Source: Brachypterus glaber (taxonomy: Eukaryota; Arthropoda; Insecta; Coleoptera; Kateretidae). Taken from it: a stretch of DNA of 64,000 nt. The notes under the pieces were generated by a model. It did not search any database. It was not told the origin of the DNA and saw nothing but the letters and a program-made list of their open reading frames with translations. Of the stretch, positions 55,895-64,000 are shown piece after piece; position 1 is the first letter of the stretch, and every line of letters starts with the position of its first letter. The stretch is taken from NCBI GenBank assembly GCA_958510825.1, contig OY294045.1, forward strand, positions 93,184,988 through 93,248,987, written 5' to 3'. The translations under genes were made by a program, and so were the position numbers.

Positions 55895-56755
55895 GCTTTT
55901 ACTAAATGTTTTTTTGTCCCATCTTTTAGGACTTGCATGGTACGCCACTGCAACTGTTTATCAAATTTTTAAAGTCTCTCTTATTGCCGCAGTTTTAATG
56001 AATATTTTCTTTTTTATTTTTTTATATGTTTACTTCTGGTTAGGAGATATCAGGATTTTCCTAAAAGTTGTCATTTTTTCAGTTAACTTAAAAAGTACTA
56101 AATCAGTAGAGTTGTTGTTTTTTATTTGAAGCGCTCAAGTCTTTTACGGCTTCTTCTAGAGTTTATCCATCCTGGGGCAACTTTCTATTGCCGTCTGACT
56201 CAATGATGATTTCGCAGAACCGCCGCCGGATGGATTTTTTCTTTTCTTTTACTCAAGTTTATCAAACACATTTATTGTTTTTGATAAACTTGCTTAGAAA
56301 AAAAAAACGTAACTCGGTTAAGCTTCAAATGTAAAGCACAGCATCAATCAAATGCACGTAGTACGTTTTGAGTTAACTGAAAAAATGACAACTTTCAGGA
56401 AAACCCTGATATCTCCTAAACTAAAAGTAAAAATTTAAAAAAATAAAAAAGAATATATTAAAACCGCGATCAAAGAGAAGTATTACAATGGGCCCAGCTA
56501 AGTGGCATAAGTGCGTGTAGATAGCTACCCTCCACCATAACCATAACCATTCATTAAAACTGCGGCAATAAGAGAGACTTTTGATAAAAAATTGCAGTGG
56601 CGTACCATGGAAGTCCTAGAAGATGGAGCAAAAAAACATAGCTGTACATATTTTGTTGCTGTTAATACAAGAATACTTTTTTTAATCTATCTAAATAAAA
56701 ACAAAAGTAGAGAATGTTTAAGATTTAAAACAAAAAAAAAAAAAAGAATCAGTCA
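55895..56755. repeat. Foldback related to the 34901 element
   Basis: The inverted arms contain 'ggcgtaccatgcaagtccta' (minus at about 55930-55955) and 'ggcgtaccatggaagtccta' (plus at about 56600), and 'aggatatcagggttttcct'-type words around 56050 and 56395. It shares its interior and the 'acaaaagtagagaatgttta' end with 34901-36310. The plus-strand SINE begins directly after it. Confidence 0.6.
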
Positions 56756-56762
56756 AATCCAT

Positions 56763-57041
56763 GGGAGGATTGGTGTAGTGGACTACCGCGTCGTACTTGG
56801 CGAGTTTACTACACAAATAGCGTGAGTTCAATTCTCACCGGCACCGATTTGACTTTTTCAGTTAATTAATAATTGAAATTTGGTAAAGGCGTAAGTGAAG
56901 CGGACACTCCCTATAAATTGGTTCGAAAGTCAATTAAAGCCGGTGGTTCCCTCTACTACTAGCTCACACAAGTCCTGGACTCAGGGGATGCTTAATTAAG
57001 TAGAATAGTATGAGGTTAAACAAAATTTAAATTTAAATGTA
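56763..57041 (+). mobile_element. tRNA-derived SINE, third copy
   Basis: It starts gggaggattggtgtagtgga without the 'gtgtagtg' duplication of the 9110 copy. The B box 'gttcaattc' lies near 56827, and the same body and a short aaattt-type tail follow. One base difference weakens the B box. It lies between two foldbacks. Confidence 0.85.
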
Positions 57042-57042
57042 G

Positions 57043-57472
57043 AAACCACCCCGGATTTTTTGATTTTAGGTTGTTTTTGGGACATTTACAAACAGTTTTT
57101 GACAAAATTTGAAATCGCTCACGAAGCTGTTTTTAAATAAAGTCATTCTTCTTCTTCTTATTATTCAAGCTTTTCCTGACATTACAATACGGAGTTTTTT
57201 CTATGACACACCCTAAAGCATTTCTACTAGCCATCATTTACACGCCTACTTTGTTAATGGTGTGAATAGTCCTGATTATATTGAGTACCATGGGTAGTAC
57301 CTATGCTATAGGATGTGTTATAGAAAAAACTCCGTATTGTGATGTCAGGAAAAACTTAAAGAAGAAGGATAAATTTATTTAAAAACGGCTTCGTGAGCGA
57401 TTACAATTTTTGTCAAAAACTGTATGGAAATGTCCCAAAAACAACCTAAAATCAAAAAATCCGGGGTGGTTT
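57043..57472. repeat. 430-bp foldback with ~155-bp near-perfect arms
   Basis: The ends are AAACCACCCCGGATTTTTTG and its complement. The arms include 'acaatacggagttttttcta' and 'tagaaaaaactccgtattgt'. The centre is about 110 bp. No target duplication is evident, and it abuts the SINE tail. Confidence 0.8.
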
Positions 57473-57644
57473 GACTTTCCATTTAACTTTGTTTAAGGCA
57501 CACCGTGAATAGTTAATTGAAGTCGTATACGTATATACGTAAAAAGTCATTATATAGGAAGTTGATTTGTACAGGGAACGAAAATTGAATTTTTGAAAAT
57601 ATGAGGTTGAGGAAATCTTTTGTACAAGCTAAAGGAACTCAGGA

Positions 57645-57780
57645 GGAACTCTGAAGAACTCTGTAGGAACTCCGAGGAACTCTGGAGGAACTCCGAGGAA
57701 CTTCGAGGAACTCCGGAGGAACTCCGAAGGAACTCAGAGGAACTCCGGAGGAACTCCGAAGGAACTCAGAGGAACTCTTT
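57645..57780. repeat. 11-bp minisatellite (ggaactccgag)n, array 1
   Basis: About twelve imperfect units are followed by 'caaaaaggaactcttttgta' and 'acgcggtcagaaac'. Because 11 is not a multiple of three, all frames are traversed; the Glu/Leu/Arg-rich and Ser/Phe-rich frames on both strands are repeat artefacts. Confidence 0.9.
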
Positions 57781-57913
57781 GCAAAAAGGAACTCTTTTGT
57801 ACAAATTTTAGACGCGGTCAGAAACAATTATTATTTATTACCATGCGGATTAACGTTTTTATTTTCAAACTAGATGAGCCGTTACAAACACCCTATCAAA
57901 ACATCCTACCTTT

Positions 57914-58225
57914 GGGCGCCATTTTTTTTGAAGGGGCGCCAAGTTTGGTAGAAACCGTCCGGGACAAAGCTTTTTTTCCTGAAGGTTATTAATTTTGGGG
58001 CGCCAATTTATGTTTTGAAGGGGCGCCAAGTTTGGTAGAAATCGTTAGGTTAGGGACCAAGTTTTTTTTCTTGAAGGTAAATTTGGGGCGCCAAGTGTAG
58101 TAGTAACCGTCAGGGACAAAGCTTTTTTTCATTACTGTATTTTTTTGGGCGCCAATTTCTTTTTATTTGTAGGGGCGCCAAGTTTGGTTGAAACCGTCAG
58201 GGACAAAGCTTTTGAGGGGTGCCTT
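57914..58225. repeat. ~100-bp tandem repeat with ggcgcc motif
   Basis: About four imperfect units of 'ggggcgccaagtttggtag...' with 'gtcagggacaaagctttttt', beginning near 57914, 58019, 58086 and 58171. It lies between the two 11-bp minisatellites. Confidence 0.75.
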
Positions 58226-58299
58226 ATTAGTGCAGTAGTGCTTGCATAGCGGTAAATTCTACGGCTTATTTGCCAAAAATTACCCCTTTTAGAGAGGAA

Positions 58300-58480
58300 C
58301 ACAGGAGAAACTCCCAAGGAACTCTGGAGGAAGTCCAAGGAACTCCGGAGGAACTCCGAGGAACTCCGAGGAACTCCGAGGAACTCCGAGGAACTCCGAG
58401 GAACTCCGAGGAACTCCGAGGAACTCCGAGGAACTCCGAGGAACTCCGAAGGAAATCTGAGGAACTCTTTGCAAAAAGGA
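58300..58480. repeat. 11-bp minisatellite (ggaactccgag)n, array 2
   Basis: More homogeneous than array 1, with about nine exact consecutive units at 58365-58450. The right flank 'caaaaaggaactctttggta' and 'acacggtctg' matches that of array 1, so both arrays come from the same larger repeat. Confidence 0.92.
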
Positions 58481-58489
58481 ACTCTTTGG

Positions 58490-58944
58490 TACAAATTTCA
58501 GACACGGTCTGCCCCTCGATATTTACTAATGATATTTTATTTAATATTGTCGGCCTGAAGTAAAAATTGACAGTCAATACACTTTCACTTATTGTCTATG
58601 TTATAAAATAACCAATAAATTAAGTCAATGGTTTTTATTTTAAGCCGTCGATATATTACGTAAAAAATGCAGAAATCTGTCAACACTTAAATTTATTTAT
58701 AAATGAATATATTCATTCAGGTGTTTGAATGGATACACAAAAAATGTTTTAAAATGATAAAAGTAATAAAATATTTCATAAATATATTACCTATTCCATA
58801 TATTATTTTGTTATATTCCCCGAGGGAAAAACAATAGGTATAGGTAAAAAATTATATGACCCAAATAAAAAGAAAAATATGAGTTTTCATTAATTTAGAA
58901 AACGGCCATTTCTAAATTAAAATTCAGCACCCGCAATTTATGAA
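58490..58944. other. AT-rich DNA; right edge holds a target duplication
   Basis: Nothing was recognised except the 23-bp direct repeat beginning aattcagcacccgcaattta near 58921, which recurs at 59641. Confidence 0.5.
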
Positions 58945-59640
58945 CTAGATGAAACGTTGCAAGCACTCTGTCAAAACATTGGCACTATTGTACACTAGAG
59001 CCATCTAGTTTGCAAATTTCGAACTAGGTGTTTTGTTTGATTTTAAATTCTGTATTTTTAAGACATTATATTCTAGCAAAAAACTGTATATAACATCTTT
59101 TATAGGGCTTAAAAAGAGCTTTTATTTAAAATATAAATTTTTGAAATCGGGTTATAAATATGTGAGATATGCTAAAAAAACCTTTTACTGCTTTAAACGC
59201 CAATATCTCGAAAACAATGCATTTTAGGAAAACGTTGTTTATAACATTTTTTGACTAATTTAAAATTATCTTTTATAAATGTGCTAAATTAACCAAATAC
59301 AATAACAATTGCCTTAATTATAAACAAAAAACGCTAAAAATAGGAGTTTTACCCTATTGTTACCCCCTTACCCCCAATCGTTTACCCCCAAAATCTAATC
59401 AGCTCTTCGGAATACGATAAGAAACAATATGCAAAAAACCGCAAGTCGATATCTCATGTAGAAATGGAGTTAAAGAGTTTACACCCAGACAGACAGACGG
59501 ACGCAAAATTTTTTTTTACTGATTTCGACTCAGAATGGTCTAAAACGACGAGAAGTGTGAAAAAACGTGGTCAAAAATTTTGACTTTTCGGCGAAGATTT
59601 TAATACATCGGTACTCTTAGTAGCACTAAGTGCCGATGTA
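58945..59640 (+). mobile_element. Retroposon-like element with 23-bp target duplication
   Basis: It runs from 'ctagatgaaacgttgcaagc' to a terminal hairpin (tacatcggtactctta...agtgccgatgta). A ~23-bp direct repeat (attcagcacccgcaatttat...) flanks both sides (about 58922-58944 and 59641-59663). Inside are a C-rich stretch (cccccttacccccaatcg), 'cgcaagtcgatatctcatgt', a gacagacagacggac tract and a T-run. A duplication of that length fits target-primed reverse transcription rather than cut-and-paste. There is no poly(A), tRNA head or protein frame. The paralogue is at 15605. Confidence 0.7.
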
Positions 59641-60229
59641 ATTCAGCACCCGCAATTTATGAAACATATTAAAATATTTATTTTATTTGCCTTTTCAGCA
59701 TAATAGCCTCTATTTCACAGTCATCCATATTTATATGAAGGGTCCAGTGGAAAAAGGATGAGGTTCCATTTTTTAAAAGTTGAGAAAAACGAAATTTATA
59801 GTTTCGCAACTACTGGTGAAATAGTTTTTAATGACATTTGAGGCGTATAGTGCAAGAGTGGCCCATATGTGTTTTTTTGAGATTTGCGTTTTTTTTATAA
59901 ATGTAATAAGGACATCTATATCTTTCATTACATACCACCCTCATAACAGAGGGTTTTCTTTTTGGCACAATACAAGCATTTAAAACACTATTGCATTATT
60001 AAAATTATCGCTTTTATTAGTGCAAGAGTGGCCCACAGGTATAGGCTGTCAAACATATCTTGACAGTCATAACCTCAAAGTCAAAGAAAACAAAGAAATG
60101 TGTTTGTTATATTTTTGTGTGTTATTATTATGCTAAACATGAAAAAAAGGTATGTAAAAATAACTAAAATATGTGTGTTACCTTCAATAAAATAATATGA
60201 ATGAATGAAATGTTAAAATGTTATCCTCC

Positions 60230-60290
60230 TTACAGTACCTACATAGGTTCATCTCCTTACAGTACCTACATAGGTTCATCTTGCAGAAAT
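60230..60290. repeat. 28-bp tandem duplication
   Basis: 'ccttacagtacctacatagg' with 'ttcatct' is present twice in a row. Confidence 0.85.
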
Positions 60291-60734
60291 TGTATATTTT
60301 TTTCATATAAATTAGTTTAACAAGAAAAAAACAACTGTCTATCGGGAACGCTTTCTAGACATCTATTCAAAAAAAACGTATTATTGAAGGTCAGATCTCG
60401 TTCGGGGGCCGGTGAACTTACCGGCCACACGAATTCTCATTTTTTTTTTAAACCAAAAAAAAGTACTTACCTTAAATAGTATTTTTGCAAAAAAAAAATT
60501 GCGGATTACTCACAAATTAGCGAGAAATTAATTTAAAAAAGTCCGAATTTTGTGCATTTTTAAGTACATTTCTCTTCTTCTTCTGCTTCTCTACTTCAAT
60601 TTAGGACCCTGCTAAATAATAAATAAACAGCGTTGTCGGATTGTGCATATATTGAAAACGTTTTTTTCTAAGGTTTATATTAAAAATGTACAAAAAGCAA
60701 TCAAAAACTATAATTTTATTATAAAAAAAACACA

Positions 60735-60908
60735 AACGTAAACCAACGCCTCCCATTAAAAAAAAACACCAAACCAGCAAACTACCAAACCAAATCATTG
60801 TTAACGTTAACCAACGCCTCCTATTAAAAAAAAAAAAACAAACCAGCAAACTACCAAACCAAACTATTTTTAACGTAAACCAACACACCCATTAAAAAAA
60901 ACACTAAC
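60735..60908. repeat. ~68-bp tandem repeat, 2.6 units
   Basis: The unit is 'aacgtaaaccaacgcctccc', an A-run, then 'accagcaaactaccaaacca'. The Phe/Trp-rich minus frame (60601-60888) arises from it and is not a gene. Confidence 0.85.
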
Positions 60909-61869
60909 CAGAAATTCGTGAGTATTTTAACAATTTTTTATTATAAAAATTTCAACAATTATTTTATTATATTTATTAATTTCCAGAGAATAGTAAGAGA
61001 GCCACTGAAATCAGTGCTGCTACTACAAACCTCGCTTTCGGCCGTATGATCTTCGGCCGTAATACCCACACCGCTAATATCTAATACTTACATCTGACAA
61101 CGCTGCATTTTTTTACAAACATACACGAAGTTAGAAACATACATTCACGAAGTTAGAAACATGTAATCTGTCATCATTCTTTGTAAAATAAACAGTTATT
61201 TTTACATATAAATTTGTTCTAGATAAAAAACAACATTTTCCGCATTCAGAATTATTTATAATTGTTAGTTTTAGCATTACAGTGAAAAATTAGTACAAGA
61301 TTGGCGTTATTTTTTGTGTCCGGTAAGTTCACCGAAACCCTCATTCGAAATGCAATAGTGGCCCAAAATGAACACAATGTGTAGTGCAATAGTGACCCAC
61401 CAATTTTTTTCTCTACGAAAGTAAAGAAAGTAAAATAAATTTGTTTGTCATACATTACCTTAATGTTGGTTGAGTCTGAAAACCCTAACAGAAAAATTTT
61501 AAATAAAATAATGCGTCCTAGATCAAAGATTAAAAAATCGGAGAAATGTAAATAGCCATTATCTCGATATTTCCATAAAGTGAGATGGCACTCTTGCACT
61601 ATACGCCTCATTTATAGTTCTTTCTGAGTAATTTTCCGGATCAAAAATTCATTAGAACCCCATGTTGAATAAAACCTTCATGTATACCCAACATTTTTAT
61701 TCATTTTAAAGATGTAAACATTCAAATTCAAATTATCAACCGCAGTTTTAGTGGAATCTCATTGTCCCCTGTAAGGTTTTGTATGTTGATTCTTCATGTT
61801 ACAAGCTAACAGACGCCGCTAAAATGTCGATTTCGAAAAAATGGAACCTCGTTTTTCCACTTGACCCTT

Positions 61870-62052
61870 TACATGCTTTTGAAAAAACTGAAATTTCAGC
61901 ACATTTAATTTTAATCTCTTATTCTCTAGATAAAATTGTTCGTAAGAATTAAAAACTCATAATTAAATACTAAATTCGTTTTATATTAAGAGATATAACA
62001 TTAATTTAGCAGATAAAAGAAATGCTTTTCCTTATTCTATTATAAAATTTGT
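61870..62052. other. AT-rich spacer
   Basis: No repeat or frame was recognised. Confidence 0.5.
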
Positions 62053-62234
62053 TAATAATATTTTTATTATCTTAAAATTTTCATTAGCTGTAACTAGAAA
62101 ATTCTGAAAATATGACAGTGATCAAACTTCTCTAAGGGTTCTAACTGGGTTCCTAAAATTCATAAATTACCCATAAATCGTAAAAAATCGTTAAAAATTA
62201 TCTGCAAAACTCGTGCCGAAAATCCGCCGAATTT

Positions 62235-62580
62235 GCCCCTAACACTAAAACTTACGAATTTCTACCATAAATATGAGTCAAACGGTAAAGAAACATTTTA
62301 AAAATGTAAAAAACCGGACTGAATTAATTTTTATTAAATGCATTCTAATTATTATTTATGATATTAAAATGATTTAAACAAAACGAGTTAAGCGCCAAAT
62401 AAAAGCTCATAAATATTTGGCGCTTAGCTCCTTTTGTTTTAGTTAAATCATTTTAATATTATAAATAATTATTGGAATGCATCAAATAAAAATAAATTCA
62501 GTCCGGTTTGATACATTTTTAAAATGTTTGTTTACCGTTTGACTTACATTTATGGTATAAATTCTTAAATATTAGGGACA
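62235..62580. repeat. Inner foldback with ~165-bp arms
   Basis: The ends are cccctaacactaaaacttac and the complement near 'ttaaatattaggga'. The arms include 'aaaccggactgaattaattt' and 'taaattcagtccggttt', and 'gagttaagcgccaaataaaa' with 'atttggcgcttagctc'. The loop is only about 12-15 bases, so this is a near-perfect hairpin. Confidence 0.85.
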
Positions 62581-62589
62581 ACTTTGGCG

Positions 62590-63090
62590 GGGCCGGAACC
62601 TATATTAGGTGTTACAAGGAAACAAGTAAAGATCGCTCTCGATGAGTGGGCTTATACCAAGCTAAAGGAGCAATGGAGGGCGGTCGACGGTTGCCGGCAA
62701 GCTAGGGACATCCTGGCTGGCCCAAGCAAATCAAAGACCGACTTGTAGGGGTCCTCACGGGCCACTGCAAGATAAGGAAGCACCTGGCAACAATTCGGAT
62801 TCTAGAGAGTCCGCTATGCCCAGAGTGCGAAGAGGATGAAACATACTCTCATTATTTAGCCGAGTGTGTCAGATACGACAGGATCAGGTTGCAAGTCTTT
62901 GAAACTCAAAGACTCAACCAAGAGGAACTAAGAGATCTCCCCTGGGCCAATATCCTGACCTTTATTGAAAGGACGGGCAGGTTCAAGGAGGACTCAAATT
63001 AGTAAATGGCTGGGATTGCCTGAGGTGACAAAAAGGGCCAGAAATGGCCTAGTTGTCCGGCTTTGGTCAACCCAAAAATTTACTACTTTT
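62590..63090 (+). pseudogene. LINE ORF2 C-terminal fragment (after RNase H)
   Basis: From 62590 the frame reads GPEPILGVTRKQVKIALDEW, then KLKEQWRAVDGCRQARDILA and GPSKSK. One frameshift (or short deletion) follows, and the frame continues RLVGVLTGHCKIRKHL, SPLCPECEEDEETYSHYLAE (a C-x2-C-x7-H-x4-C knuckle) to TAG at 63000-63002. GPEP, GCRQA, LTGHC and the CCHC-like motif are the hallmark C-terminus of R1/Jockey/I-type LINEs with RNase H. The 3' UTR 'aatggctgggattgcctgag' follows to about 63090. RT and RNase H proper are missing (5' truncation at the foldback edge). It is far GC-richer than its surroundings. The clade is the same general type as the remnant at 55230 but in a different family. 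Confidence 0.82.
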
Positions 63091-63360
63091 ACTTGGCGAA
63101 TTTTCGGCACGGGTTATATGATCTTTTGATAATTTTTTTTCGGCACATAATTTTGTATGCTTAAAAGGAAGAAATAGGGTTTCAAGCCCTTTAAATTTTT
63201 CACTTATACAAAAATTACAGACAATTAACAACAATTTTTTACGATTTATGAGTAATTTACGAATTTTAGGAGCCCAGTTAAGACCCTTAGAAAGGTTTGA
63301 TCACTCTCACATTTTCAGAATTTTCTAGTAACACCTAAATGAAAATTTTAAGATAAAAAA

Positions 63361-64000
63361 AAATATAATATCCATCCTATAATAATTGGGGTATATTATC
63401 TGGTGAAGCTCCTTAACCACTAGTGACCCAGAAGAGTAGGCGATTAGCCATTTTTAGACAAAAAATGCCCAATTTAATTTATTTATTTATTTATTTATTT
63501 ATTTATTTTACAACTTAACAGGACATACGTCCCTTTTACAAAGTTGTTATAATAAACTATGAAGTAATATAAATACAATAGAGACTTATATAAAAAAGAA
63601 AGAAAAAAAACAAGATTTGCATAAAATATTAATACTTAATTATATGAGAAAAAATGATTTATAATTCTACAGCATAACAAACAGATCTTAAGGAATTAAT
63701 ATTTGTAAAAAATAAATCTAGAACACTTCCAATGCGTTCGTAATTGGAACACATGATATATAAAGCTTATTTGGGACTCCCCATGACTTTGTAATATATC
63801 TCCTAGTAAATAAATAAATAAATAAATAAAGGCGAAAACATTAGAATATTGGTACGAGGTGTTTTTAGGTAAAATAAAGTTCTATTCCTAGTACTAACGG
63901 ATGGAACGTGAAATTTGAGTTTATTTAATAAGTATGGACAGTCAATAATATTATGAAGTAATTTATACAAAAACGCTACACTATAATAAAAACGGTGTGA
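63361..64000. repeat. ttta/aaat microsatellites and a LINE-tail-like segment
   Basis: A (ttta)n run lies at about 63476-63510. 'aagcttatttgggactcccc' at about 63760-63780 is followed by 'atgactttgtaatatat' and an (aaat)n run (63810-63829). This matches, in opposite orientation, the tail segment inside the foldbacks at 37685 and 39567. No coding frame was recognised. Confidence 0.6.

Larger units (their letters stand above)
59839..61610. mobile_element. Inner ~1.77-kb TIR element with repeated terminal motif
   Basis: The ends tgaggcgtatagtgcaagag and its complement (ctcttgcactatacgcctca) bound it. AGTGCAAGAGTGGCCCA-like copies occur near 59849, 60019, 61350, 61383 and, inverted, 61586. A further inverted pair around 'ggtgaacttaccgg' (60411 and about 61320) suggests still another layer. 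The host genome's tandem repeats at 60230 and 60735 lie within. The minus frame 61252-61611 crosses the right end and shows no domain. Confidence 0.68.
59738..61869. mobile_element. Outer TIR element (aagggtccagtgg ends) hosting a nested element
   Basis: The left end is aagggtccagtggaaaaagg, then 'gaggttccattttttaaaag'. The right end is the near complement (aaaaatggaacctcgttttt, then ccacttgaccctt). Removing 59839-61610 leaves about 360 bp. There is no transposase. Confidence 0.7.
62053..63360. repeat. Multi-layer palindrome enclosing a LINE fragment
   Basis: The outer arms are about 62053-62234 and 63095-63360 ('tagaaaattctgaaaatatg' pairs with 'cattttcagaattttcta', 'gtgccgaaaatccgcc' with 'ggcgaattttcggcac'). 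The right arm carries about 85 extra bases. Between the arms lie an inner foldback (62235-62580) and a LINE fragment (62590-63090). Confidence 0.75.

Noticed and set aside
55656..56129. 157-codon plus frame
   Set aside because: It is antisense to the LINE RNase H remnant and then runs into a foldback arm; the minus-strand reading explains the sequence.
57620..58563. Glu/Leu/Arg-rich and Ser/Phe-rich open frames on both strands
   Set aside because: They are translations of an 11-bp minisatellite; every frame is open because the unit lacks stops.
1..64000. Bacterial-type operons, ribosome binding sites or terminators
   Set aside because: Intron-bearing exons, SINEs, LINEs and strong AT bias mark nuclear animal DNA; none of these features is expected or seen.

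Overview
The window looks like non-coding DNA from a repeat-rich, strongly AT-biased animal genome, most likely an insect. The evidence is compositional and comparative: spliced-type exon borders, tRNA-derived SINEs, LINE tails, Harbinger-, Tc1/mariner- and P-like terminal-inverted-repeat (TIR) elements, and no bacterial gene organisation. The species cannot be named from the sequence. Almost all long open frames are chance or transposon-derived.

Only one segment looks like host coding sequence: a 194-bp internal exon on the minus strand (22389-22582), with good splice sites, 64 open codons, a proline run and a PPxY motif. The rest of the window is probably intron or intergenic DNA around it. 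The second convincing coding unit is a two-exon mini-gene (33159-33468) for a complete THAP zinc-finger domain. It lies inside a 1,077-bp TIR element flanked by an exact 8-bp target duplication, the signature of a P-like transposon deletion derivative.

Layout. 1-9.4 kb: AT-rich DNA, a small MITE, a duplicated repeat and an inverted repeat carrying hammerhead-ribozyme-like motifs, a LINE 3' end nested in a SINE, and a second SINE. 9.4-22 kb: a TA-inserting element with about 12 internal copies of its terminal motif, a ~100-bp minisatellite crossing a TIR boundary, a second SINE family, foldback elements and a Harbinger-type MITE. 22-36 kb: the host exon, further TIR elements, a satellite enclosed between TIRs, a second Harbinger MITE and the P-like element. 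36.7-42.3 kb: three and a bit tandem copies of a ~1.87-kb foldback with GC-rich hairpins at its ends. 42.5-49 kb: nested repeats and a LINE fragment. 49.6-55 kb: an assembly gap beside a long foldback, then a ~745-bp tandem repeat whose three units each hold a different transposon. 55-64 kb: two RNase H-type LINE remnants, a third SINE, minisatellites, a retroposon-like element with a 23-bp target duplication, nested TIR elements and a multi-layer palindrome.

Three patterns recur. (1) Several elements start or end with 60-70-bp-armed hairpins whose tips are GC-rich palindromes, in otherwise AT-rich DNA, often next to an AATAGTATA-like border. (2) Four unrelated-looking TIR elements (9.8, 25.9, 51.6, 59.8 kb) repeat their own terminal motif many times internally, and at least three insert at TA. 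(3) Empty and filled sites occur side by side, so insertion points can be read directly.
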